Assembly: GCA_030016385.1 (NCBI GenBank)
Contig: JASEJN010000010.1
Location: 1 to 64,000, forward strand
DNA from: Clostridiales bacterium
GTDB taxonomy: Bacteria; Bacillota; Clostridia; Clostridiales; Oxobacteraceae
Direction: 5' to 3'
Length of the DNA: 64,000 nt
Shown: positions 57,387 through 64,000 of the stretch, piece by piece
Position numbering within the stretch: position 1 is the first letter of the stretch
How the letters are laid out: the number at the start of each line of letters is the position of its first letter
Program-made: the position numbers and the translations under genes
The notes under the pieces: generated by a model
Told to the model about the DNA's origin: nothing
Seen by the model: the letters and a program-made list of their open reading frames with translations, nothing else
The model's database searches: none

Positions 57387-58922
57387 CTACTTTGAAAGTA
57401 ATGTCGATGCAAAGTCTTTAAACGCCTGTGCAATCATGCCTTTTATCTCATCCTTTGAAACCGCATACCCTTCATCTGTTTTACCGGAATTTTTCTGGAT
57501 TACAAATGAAATTCCGTCAAACAGATTTGTCATCCTTCCTAAAAACAAGCTGCCCTTTCCTATTACCATTACGCTTTTTATTTTCCCTTCCAGTATAAAG
57601 TCCCTTGCAAAGCCTATTATGGGAACACCTGAAGGCACATGGCCCTGGGTAGGGGCAAAACCTGGATTCCCGTGCTTCTTTGCAAATTCCATAAGCTGAG
57701 ATCTTTCGATTTGTTTATACTTGACCGCTAATGCTGCGATCATTTTGAAATTGGCCATCGGGACATTCCCCGCTCCGGCAGGTTCCGTGCATTCAGGATT
57801 TTGCATCTCAGGAGAATATTTATCTATATCGGTCATCTTCATGCCGGCACTCTTAAGCGGCTGATTTACAAGAGCATCGATTACGGCCTGGGGAGATGCG
57901 CCCGAGCCGATGTCGTGCTTGCCTATCATATCGGTTCTTACAATCGGGTTTACACCATCATTTTCAGAAACAAGCAGTGCAAATCCCCCAAGGACATCCT
58001 CCATCAAAGGCATGCCTTTTCTAAAATGATCCCTTCCGTTCATCCCGAGCTTGGCTGTGCTGCCTCCACCAAGTACCACTACATTTTTAAATATTCCGGC
58101 CTTTACAAGTGCACAGGCATGCACTACGGAATGAGCAGGCCCGGCGCAAAAACCCCTTAAATCGATGCCCGACGCATTCGTGCACCCCGCGATTTCACCT
58201 ATGGATTTGGCCATATTTCCGCCTCCTCTCTGGTTCATATCGCCTATCGCCTCTTCGGAGCACTCTATGATATAATCTATATCGCCAGGCGAAATTTTGG
58301 ATTTTCTGATTAAATTTATCAGCGCAAGAGCGCCTGATGCCTTGACAGACAAATTTTCAACCATTATATGCGAGGATAGATTCGGATCAAATTCATGAGC
58401 CCTTTTTACACATCCTATTATCCTGCCGTCCAATTCAAGCTTCTCCGCATTGGATTCCCTTATATTCTTTAATATTTCGTCTTCACCCACGCCATCCCCC
58501 AATTTGTCCGACATATAATTCAATACCGGATGTCTCGATAATTTCTCCTTTATGCTCTTTGCAAACTCTTTTTCAAGCATTACAAGTTCAAAAGAATCGC
58601 TTATTTTTAAAAGTCCGTAGAATTCATCCTCTGGCATTATTTCACCATATTTTCCCCATCTGGATGATCCCTCGATTTTTTTATTATACCATGGCATCTG
58701 CATATCCGAAAGCGCGTCAGGAGTTATATTGCCTATATAAACCTGATTTGGAGGGTATGATACAACGTCATCAAACGATCTTATATGCTCTTTTATGTGC
58801 TTTATATATTCGGAATCCGGATTGATTTCCCTTTCCATCATCTGAGTCGTACCGTTATTTATAAGCATATCCGGCGTATCTACCAGTATATAACTTGCGC
58901 CTTTTATAACAGGAAAATCCAT
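57387..58922 (-). CDS. grdC: Glycine/sarcosine/betaine reductase component C, beta subunit
   Basis: A 511-residue protein with a thiolase/ketoacyl-synthase-like C-terminal half (IDLRGFCAGPAHSVVHACALVKAG, GGGSTAKLGMNGRDH, VGKGSLFLGR-like end), forming protein C with GrdD. ATG at 58922 follows TGGAGATGATAAA; the longer frame adds an unconserved MGGGLPPLFS leader that overlaps the spacer. 50 bp after grdB. Confidence 0.95.
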   Translation of the reverse strand: MDFPVIKGASYILVDTPDMLINNGTTQMMEREINPDSEYIKHIKEHIRSFDDVVSYPPNQVYIGNITPDALSDMQMPWYNKKIEGSSRWGKYGEIMPEDEFYGLLKISDSFELVMLEKEFAKSIKEKLSRHPVLNYMSDKLGDGVGEDEILKNIRESNAEKLELDGRIIGCVKRAHEFDPNLSSHIMVENLSVKASGALALINLIRKSKISPGDIDYIIECSEEAIGDMNQRGGGNMAKSIGEIAGCTNASGIDLRGFCAGPAHSVVHACALVKAGIFKNVVVLGGGSTAKLGMNGRDHFRKGMPLMEDVLGGFALLVSENDGVNPIVRTDMIGKHDIGSGASPQAVIDALVNQPLKSAGMKMTDIDKYSPEMQNPECTEPAGAGNVPMANFKMIAALAVKYKQIERSQLMEFAKKHGNPGFAPTQGHVPSGVPIIGFARDFILEGKIKSVMVIGKGSLFLGRMTNLFDGISFVIQKNSGKTDEGYAVSKDEIKGMIAQAFKDFASTLLSK

Positions 58923-58972
58923 TTTATCATCTCCACTAAAAAGGGGTGGTAAACCACCCCCCATAATTTAAT

Positions 58973-60277
58973 TTATTCTTCAAAGACTTTCTGGCCATCG
59001 ACCTTAGTCTGAAGAGCCTTCAAGGCCCTCCCTACAAGCTTCTTCCTGAGGTTATACTCATCTTTTTTGGAAAGCGAAGGATTTCCAAGAGGATGAGGTA
59101 TTGCAACGGTAGGAACGATTCTGTTTGCTCCTACTGTAAGCGATATGGGTACGACCGTACACATATGCACAACAGGCAGACCGGCTCTTTCTATTTCCTT
59201 TACCATCGTTGCACCGCAACGAGTACAGGTGCCTCATGTGGACGTTAGTATGACTGCATTAACGCCATCATTCTTTAACTCTGCAGCTATTTTAGCCCCG
59301 TATTTTTTTGCATTCGCAACAGAAGTTCCATTGCCGACAGTCGCATAATAATAATTATGGAGCTTTCCTATTACTCCTTCTCTTTCAAACTCCCTCATCA
59401 CATCAACGGGCAGCACCCTATCGGCATCCTGATTTGCATATACAGGATCATATCCTCCATGGGCTGTCTGGTATTCGTTTTCGGTAAGGTCAAGAACCCC
59501 TTCGATGCTGTACTTTCCAAATTTGCTTGCTGATGATGATTCTATCCTGTCGGGATTTCCCTTAGGAACTATTCCTCCTGATGTTACCAGGGCGACTACA
59601 GCCTTGGAAATATCCAAAACAGGAGGATTAGGCTTTACCCTGTCAAATGTGGGCATGCTGTATTCCGTTTTGAATGCCTCTCCCCTTATCTTCTTTACCA
59701 GCATATCTACAGCTCTTTTGGATCCTCTATACTGTGCAAAATAATTCCTCCTGATCCCCCTTTCGATATAAAACTCTTCGGAAGGCGAACCGATATCATA
59801 ACCCTTTGCAAGTTTTACAGCAAGCTTTGCCATCTTTGGGACGGCATCCCTCATACCTACAGCGCTGTTTCTGGTAGAAATAATATATATATCCTTCTTA
59901 AACATATCGGCCCCGGGATTTTCAATATACATGCCCGTTACAGCCGGTATGCCAAGCTCCTCTTTTACAGCCTTGCATATCGTCCCGCAGGCAACGCCAT
60001 ATCTTCCGGCATTGAATGCAGGGCCTGCTATAAATATATCAGGGCTGTATTTTCTTATCATATCAAGAATTTCGGCTTTTGCTTTTTCAATGTTTTCATT
60101 AAAATATGAGTCGCCGCATATTACAGTTGCAACTATTTGCGCCTCATCCTTCAGCGCCTGCTTAAGCGCCATGCCAGGCCCCACAGTTCCCTCTTTTACC
60201 TGCGGCCCGATGCCGGCTTTGTCTTCTCCGCCTATCTGGCCAAAAAATTGATTTATATAATGCACCACGCGAAACAT
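58973..60277 (-). CDS. grdB: Glycine reductase component B gamma subunit, selenoprotein
   Basis: Substrate-specific selenoenzyme that activates glycine. The gene is 434 codons with an in-frame TGA at 59234-59236 (Sec348) in the context TSTUGTCTRCGATM, the family's UxxCxxC active site. A hairpin CGTTGC-GGT-GCAACG starts 12 bases after the TGA and fits a bacterial SECIS. Frame finders split the gene into a 347-residue and a 77-residue piece. The N-terminus VVHYINQFFGQIGGEDKAG is typical. Start site ATG 60277 has only a weak AAAGTTGGG upstream. Confidence 0.96.
59207..59236 (-). promoter_or_regulatory. Sec codon and SECIS-like hairpin of grdB
   Basis: TGA at 59236-59234, then 12 bases, then CGTTGC, loop GGT, GCAACG. 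Bacterial SelB-binding hairpins sit at this distance inside the coding region. Confidence 0.7.
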
Positions 60278-60310
60278 TTTATCCCAACTTTCGCATTTTA
60301 TTTTTATGAA

Positions 60311-60352
60311 TTTAAAGTACCATGCTTTTTAAAAACTGCATGATACTTTAAA
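60311..60352 (-). repeat. Strong hairpin between grdA and grdB
   Basis: TTTAAAGTATCATGC pairs with GCATGGTACTTTAAA over 15 bp with one G-U, around a 12-base loop. There is no trailing T-run. It probably marks a processing or stabilising point after grdA, whose product is needed in large amounts. Confidence 0.65.
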
Positions 60353-60362
60353 ACAGCATATT

Positions 60363-60830
60363 CTACAAATACTTGCAGTACTGATCCCTAATAGGCTTAA
60401 CCTCTTTTACTATTGCATCGACATCAAGTACCATTTCCATCATGCTGCACTGTTCATCGTATACCTTCGGATCATATTCTTTTTTAACATCATCTTCCAG
60501 TACGTGATATACTCTTAAGCCCAAGCTTACTCCTGCAAGAGGCCCTGCATATGTTGGGTCGCCTGCTGTAACTGTTTCGGCTGAAAGTCCTGCTGCCTCT
60601 GCCTCGGCCCCGCCGAGGAGCACGACAATATTCTCAGGACCATATTTTTCAGCTAAATCTTTGACTCTTTGCTGGATCTCCAGATCCATTGCTCCGGCGG
60701 CCGTTCAAACAAAGCACTCTGTAGATGCAAATACTACATCTGCTCCTGCACTTTTTGCAACGGCCTCTATTGCAGGACCGGGAATACCGTCTCTGTCACC
60801 TATCGCTATTACTTTTTTGCCTTTTAGCAT
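60363..60830 (-). CDS. grdA: Glycine reductase selenoprotein A
   Basis: Small selenoprotein carrier that forms the Se-carboxymethyl intermediate, 155 residues with Sec42. The TGA is at 60705-60707 in [12 protein letters not shown], the exact GrdA motif. A 6 bp hairpin (TGGATC-TGGA-GATCCA) follows 17 bases later and is a plausible SECIS. The gene begins at ATG 60830 with GAGGTGAATAAA; stopping at the TGA would lose the first 47 residues. 18 bp after grdE. Confidence 0.97.
60673..60707 (-). promoter_or_regulatory. Sec codon and SECIS-like hairpin of grdA
   Basis: TGA at 60707-60705, followed by TGGATC, loop TGGA, GATCCA at 60688-60673. Confidence 0.65.
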
Positions 60831-60848
60831 TTTATTCACCTCTTTAAT

Positions 60849-62135
60849 TTAATATCCTTTTACCGAAAGGTTCCCAAAGCCCACTTCGCTTGTAGCTCCT
60901 GTTATAACCTGTATTTCTGCAGTTATAGAGCCATCGCCATGGAGGCTGCCTGAAAATCCCCCAGCTATAATATCTGCACTTTCAGGATAACCTATTACTT
61001 TATCCATTGGCGGAAGGTCCACAAGTTCATTGGCATTTCCAGCGGTAACTACCGCATCGCCTTTGCTTGTAGAGTCTGCTAAAGATTGGGAACTTCCATC
61101 CCGACCGGCATATTCATCTGTAATCAGAACCGTTTTAATGCCCTTATTTTCAAGTTTGTTACAGTTCATGACGAGATCCGCATCGGGATTGCCAAAACCT
61201 TCCTCCGATACTATGGCGGCATCGGCCCCTAAAAACTCTGCAAGCTTTGCAGTATAATTTGAAGACCTTTCCTTATCTCTTAAGTATACATTTTCGTTTG
61301 TAATAATGCATCCTATAAAATTGTAATCGATGCCGTCCCTTTCGTACAGATCTTCGATTACCGGCTGGTTTTGATGTATATATGTCGGATTTTTATCACA
61401 GGCCGAAACGCAGTTTCCGCTGACTATAGCACCGTCGAATACCTCCGTAGGATAAATAAATGTAGGTATTATCTTCTTGGCATCTACACCGTATACATAT
61501 GTGTCATGCAAAAGCCCCTGACTCTGCAGCATATATATATATACAACCTTTGGAAGATCCGGATGCTTTCTTGCCTGTTCATTTAAAGGCAGAGTTTCAT
61601 ATACTTTCAACTCGTCAGGCTCAATATCTTTTGCAGCCCTGCCAAGGTATGCCGCAGCCTTAAATCCGACCATCCTTACTGCATCTTCACGTTCGTGCTG
61701 GGATTCACCCTCCTTGGTACCGCACGTTAAAACGATGTTGCATGTTTTTGAAAAAGGCGAATATTTTGCGCCCTTTCCGCTCATATCTATTATTCCTTCC
61801 TGAAATCCCGTGATCTTTCCGGTCGTGACAACAGCAGCACCTTTAAGAACATGAGTCCTTCCGGAACCTACCATGTCGACTTTTCCTATAAATCCAGGAA
61901 ATATTCCTCCTTCACCCTCGACTTTGACCCTCGGCTCGATTACGTCTTTAACAGGGATAATCCTTACTTTATCACCTGGCCTTGCGATATCTACCCCGAT
62001 TGATTCGATTCTTTCATCATCGCCGACCGCATTTATAAATTCCTGCTTATTTACATATAATACGCCATTTTCTACTTTTGTCTCTTTTCCGAACTGTATG
62101 TCATTGATAAAGATATTACCTATTTCTAAACGCAA
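60849..62135 (-). CDS. grdE: Glycine reductase component B, alpha/beta precursor (pyruvoyl protein)
   Basis: Proprotein of component B that cleaves itself to give a pyruvoyl-bearing subunit which binds the glycine amino group. With the TTG start at 62135 the protein has 428 residues and the cleavage cysteine in SGNCVSACDKN is residue 242, as described for A. sticklandii. The start RLEIGNIFINDIQFG is typical; the GTG nine bases upstream touches the AAGGAAGTG site. It lies between trxA and grdA. Confidence 0.95.
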   Translation of the reverse strand: MRLEIGNIFINDIQFGKETKVENGVLYVNKQEFINAVGDDERIESIGVDIARPGDKVRIIPVKDVIEPRVKVEGEGGIFPGFIGKVDMVGSGRTHVLKGAAVVTTGKITGFQEGIIDMSGKGAKYSPFSKTCNIVLTCGTKEGESQHEREDAVRMVGFKAAAYLGRAAKDIEPDELKVYETLPLNEQARKHPDLPKVVYIYMLQSQGLLHDTYVYGVDAKKIIPTFIYPTEVFDGAIVSGNCVSACDKNPTYIHQNQPVIEDLYERDGIDYNFIGCIITNENVYLRDKERSSNYTAKLAEFLGADAAIVSEEGFGNPDADLVMNCNKLENKGIKTVLITDEYAGRDGSSQSLADSTSKGDAVVTAGNANELVDLPPMDKVIGYPESADIIAGGFSGSLHGDGSITAEIQVITGATSEVGFGNLSVKGY

Positions 62136-62168
62136 TACATTCACTTCCTTAAGTTGATGAGGGTTATT

Positions 62169-62486
62169 TTAATATTTTTTAAGCATTTCTTCTATCGATT
62201 CAATAGTCACCTTATCAGGAGTTAAGGCTTCGATTTTCTTTCCATCCTTATAAATTGCCATAGTAGGCAGGCCTAAAACCCTTTCCTTTATAGCAAGCCT
62301 TCTGTTCTTGCTTGTATTCAAGCTGCAGAACTTGACTTTATCGCTATATTTGTCCTCGAGTTTGTGAACTTCGGGCATCAGAGCAATACACGGAGCACAT
62401 TTCTCCCCCCAGAAATCTATAAAAACCGGTTTCTCCTTAAAGTCTGAAACTTCTTTTTCAAAGTTTTCTTTATTTAATTCTATCAT
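62169..62486 (-). CDS. trxA: Thioredoxin of the glycine reductase system
   Basis: A 105-residue thioredoxin that passes electrons from TrxB to selenoprotein A. The active site reads WGEKCAPC (Cys30, Cys33) instead of WCGPC, and the cis-proline is in LGLPTMAIY. Atypical active sites are known for thioredoxins in clostridial grd operons. TGGAGGAATCGCT precedes the ATG. Confidence 0.95.
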   Translation of the reverse strand: MIELNKENFEKEVSDFKEKPVFIDFWGEKCAPCIALMPEVHKLEDKYSDKVKFCSLNTSKNRRLAIKERVLGLPTMAIYKDGKKIEALTPDKVTIESIEEMLKKY

Positions 62487-62503
62487 AGCGATTCCTCCAT
62501 TTA

Positions 62504-63421
62504 CTAAAAATTATCTGTAATATATTTTTCTGCAGCCGTCGCAGCTATTGCGCCATCGGCAGCTGCAGTTATTACCTGCCTTAAAGTTTTTTTCCTCACA
62601 TCCCCTGCTGCAAATACCCCGGGTACATTGGTTCTCATCTCTTCATCGGTCAATATATATCCTCTCTCATCCATATCTATATACCCTCTGAATATTTCGC
62701 TTGCAGGTTCTAACCCTACGAATACGAATACTCCGTTAACATCAATGATTCTCTCTTCATTTGTCAGTTTGTTTTTGACCTTTAAACCTTCCACTATTTC
62801 ATCACCTGTTATCTCCACAGGCACACTGTTCCATACAACCTCGATTTTCGGATTGGCAAACACTTTTTCCTGCAGCGATTTTACGCCTCTGAACTTATCC
62901 CTTCTATGTATTATAAAGAGTTTATTCACAAACTTTGTAATGTATAATGCCTCCGTAAGGGCAGAATCACCTCCGCCTATCAAAGCAACATCAAGATCGG
63001 TAAAGAAGTCGGCATCGCATGTCGCGCAGTACGAAACTCCACGCCCCCTGTACTCTGCCTCGCCTTTAAACCCGGCCACCCTTGGATCGGCACCCGTCGC
63101 AATTATAACTGTTTTTGTATGGTATTCTTCTTTTTTGCATTTTACAATTTTAATATCACCGGAAACATCTATACCTAAAACTTCATCTTTCGCGAATTTT
63201 GTATTAAAGCTTTTTGCCTGCTCTTTCATTCTCTCGCTTAAAGACGGCCCCGTACAATTCTCTATGGAACCCGGATAATTTTCAAGCTCGCCTGTAGTCG
63301 CTGTCTGTCCGCCGTATTTTAATCTTTCTATGACGAGGGAATTAAGTCTTGCTCTTGAACCATATAAACCGGCCGAAAGCCCTGCCGGCCCTCCTCCAAG
63401 TATTATTAAATCAAAATCCAA
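62504..63421 (-). CDS. trxB: Thioredoxin reductase
   Basis: Flavoprotein of 305 residues. FAD motif GGGPAGLSAGLYGSRA at the N-terminus, redox CATC (Cys132, Cys135), NAD(P)H motif GGGDSALTEA with HRRDKFRG, and FAAGDVRKKTLRQV near the end. TTG at 63421 is the probable start: GGAAGGAG is 7 bases upstream, and it avoids overlap with grdX; the two ATG codons at 63442/63439 lie upstream of that site. Confidence 0.95.
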   Translation of the reverse strand: MDFDLIILGGGPAGLSAGLYGSRARLNSLVIERLKYGGQTATTGELENYPGSIENCTGPSLSERMKEQAKSFNTKFAKDEVLGIDVSGDIKIVKCKKEEYHTKTVIIATGADPRVAGFKGEAEYRGRGVSYCATCDADFFTDLDVALIGGGDSALTEALYITKFVNKLFIIHRRDKFRGVKSLQEKVFANPKIEVVWNSVPVEITGDEIVEGLKVKNKLTNEERIIDVNGVFVFVGLEPASEIFRGYIDMDERGYILTDEEMRTNVPGVFAAGDVRKKTLRQVITAAADGAIAATAAEKYITDNF

Positions 63422-63438
63422 GTTAATTTCTCCTTCCA

Positions 63439-63816
63439 TCATGATATTGCCTGAGAGATCATGTCAAAGTCTACATATTTAAAATCATTCAATATTTCAC
63501 GGGACCATTTGGGACAACTATTGAATCTTAAAAATTTTTCAGTTGTTATAATCGACTCCTCGATTATGTTCAGGGATTTTACATCAATAGTTTCTCCAAC
63601 GGACTTGGAAATTAATACAGTTTTGTAAGGTGTTTGATTCGGCTTTATGCTGCCGGATAAAGGATGTGAGAATAGAATATGACCCTTATGTATATAGTCC
63701 CTTGCAACCTTTAACACTTCCGCAAGCCCGCCATCGACGAAAATTGTTTCAAAATTGCTTTTTGACAATCCCAATACCAAATCATTGTTCGTTATCAGAA
63801 TAACCTTTTCAACCAT
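63439..63816 (-). CDS. grdX: GrdX protein
   Basis: A 125-residue protein of unknown function found first in most glycine reductase operons. VEKVILITNNDLVLG opens it and LFSHPLSGSIKPNQTPYKTVLI is its conserved middle. It has no signal peptide or membrane segment. ATG at 63816 after AGAAGAGACGTGG; upstream in-frame residues are not conserved and approach the riboswitch terminator. Confidence 0.9.
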   Translation of the reverse strand: MVEKVILITNNDLVLGLSKSNFETIFVDGGLAEVLKVARDYIHKGHILFSHPLSGSIKPNQTPYKTVLISKSVGETIDVKSLNIIEESIITTEKFLRFNSCPKWSREILNDFKYVDFDMISQAIS

Positions 63817-63906
63817 ATTCCACGTCTCTTCTTTCAACGGATATGACAGACGATGATTCCACATTCTCATTCAAGTCAGACACTTAAGGAATCAAGATCC
63901 ACAACT

Positions 63907-63942
63907 AAAAAAGAGAAATAGCTTCAAGAATGCCATTTCTCT
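63907..63942 (-). terminator. Terminator of the glycine riboswitch
   Basis: Minus strand: AGAGAAATGGC pairs with GCTATTTCTCT around a short loop, followed by TTTTTT. It lies between the aptamer and grdX. Glycine riboswitches on catabolic genes act as ON switches, so glycine should prevent this hairpin. Confidence 0.85.
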
Positions 63943-63950
63943 GTCCATTT

Positions 63951-64000
63951 AACCTGAGAGATTTACTCCTTCGGTGCTTTCGCTTTCCAGAGATCTGTCA
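63951..64000 (-). ncRNA. Glycine riboswitch (3' part, cut by window edge)
   Basis: Minus strand shows TCTCTGGAAAGCG, AGCACCGAAGGAGTAAA and CTCTCAGG, the conserved 3' portion of a glycine aptamer. Any first tandem aptamer would be beyond the window end. It precedes the glycine reductase operon. Confidence 0.9.

Noticed and set aside
58973..59206. Separate 77-residue gene, or grdB as a pseudogene
   Set aside because: The TGA is in the selenocysteine position of GrdB and the reading frame is otherwise intact on both sides.
62628..63278. 216-codon plus-strand frame opposite trxB
   Set aside because: Antisense shadow of a clear thioredoxin reductase gene; composition is Ser/Thr/Pro-rich as typical for reverse frames.

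Overview
The window reads as a chromosomal segment of a low-GC, strictly anaerobic, amino-acid- and carbohydrate-fermenting clostridium (Firmicutes, Clostridia). The evidence is an oxygen-sensitive class III ribonucleotide reductase, a complete selenocysteine-dependent glycine reductase operon with in-frame UGA codons in grdA and grdB, a glgB-C-D-A glycogen operon, a cggR-led glycolytic operon, strong AGGAGG ribosome binding sites and frequent TTG starts. Almost every gene is on the minus strand; only three or four small blocks point the other way. No rRNA, tRNA, CRISPR array, prophage or transposase gene was seen. The only sign of mobility is a family of short palindromic repeats.

Layout. 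1-4.6 kb: two GNAT acetyltransferases, then nrdD and nrdG behind a cobalamin riboswitch with its own terminator. 4.6-13.1 kb: a repeat element, a small hypothetical gene (+), and the glycogen operon glgB-glgC-glgD-glgA followed by an amylase-type GH13 enzyme. 13.1-28 kb: a large glycan locus transcribed leftwards from 27.4 kb: two ABC permeases, a solute-binding lipoprotein, a melibiase-like hydrolase, a YesN/YesM two-component pair, a GH110-like beta-helix protein, a GH42 beta-galactosidase and an N-acetylglucosamine-kinase-like ATPase. 28-39.5 kb: ribokinase, nucleoside hydrolase, a second ABC/two-component module, and a divergent GH31 alpha-xylosidase. 39.5-42.4 kb: a TetR regulator with a CDP-alcohol phosphatidyltransferase, then a DUF4186-like gene and an unfamiliar radical-SAM-like gene. 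42.4-45.5 kb: tmRNA, smpB, rnr. 45.9-47.2 kb: a secreted, membrane-anchored protein of unknown function (+). 47.3-54.9 kb: cggR-gap-pgk-tpiA-gpmI-eno and secG. 55-64 kb: a BMP-family lipoprotein and grdX-trxB-trxA-grdE-grdA-grdB-grdC-grdD, headed by a glycine riboswitch cut by the window edge.

How it works together. Two sugar ABC importers without their own ATPase, each with a dedicated YesMN-type two-component system, bring in oligosaccharides that the clustered hydrolases cut. Sugars enter the glycolytic operon or are stored by the glycogen operon. Glycine is reduced to acetyl phosphate by the grd products, using thioredoxin from the same operon, and glycine itself is sensed by the riboswitch. 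Vitamin B12 status is wired to DNA precursor synthesis through nrdGD.

Most worth a second look: a family of inverted-repeat elements (two about 185 bp copies with compensatory changes in an inner stem, several mini-copies, one flanked by a 14 bp direct repeat); paired TGAATGAA-N11-TTCATTCA operators around tetR and the phospholipid-type enzyme; the radical-SAM-like/DUF4186 pair; the putative alpha-Gal/LacNAc degradation locus; and long perfect hairpins placed just after each ABC binding-protein gene.
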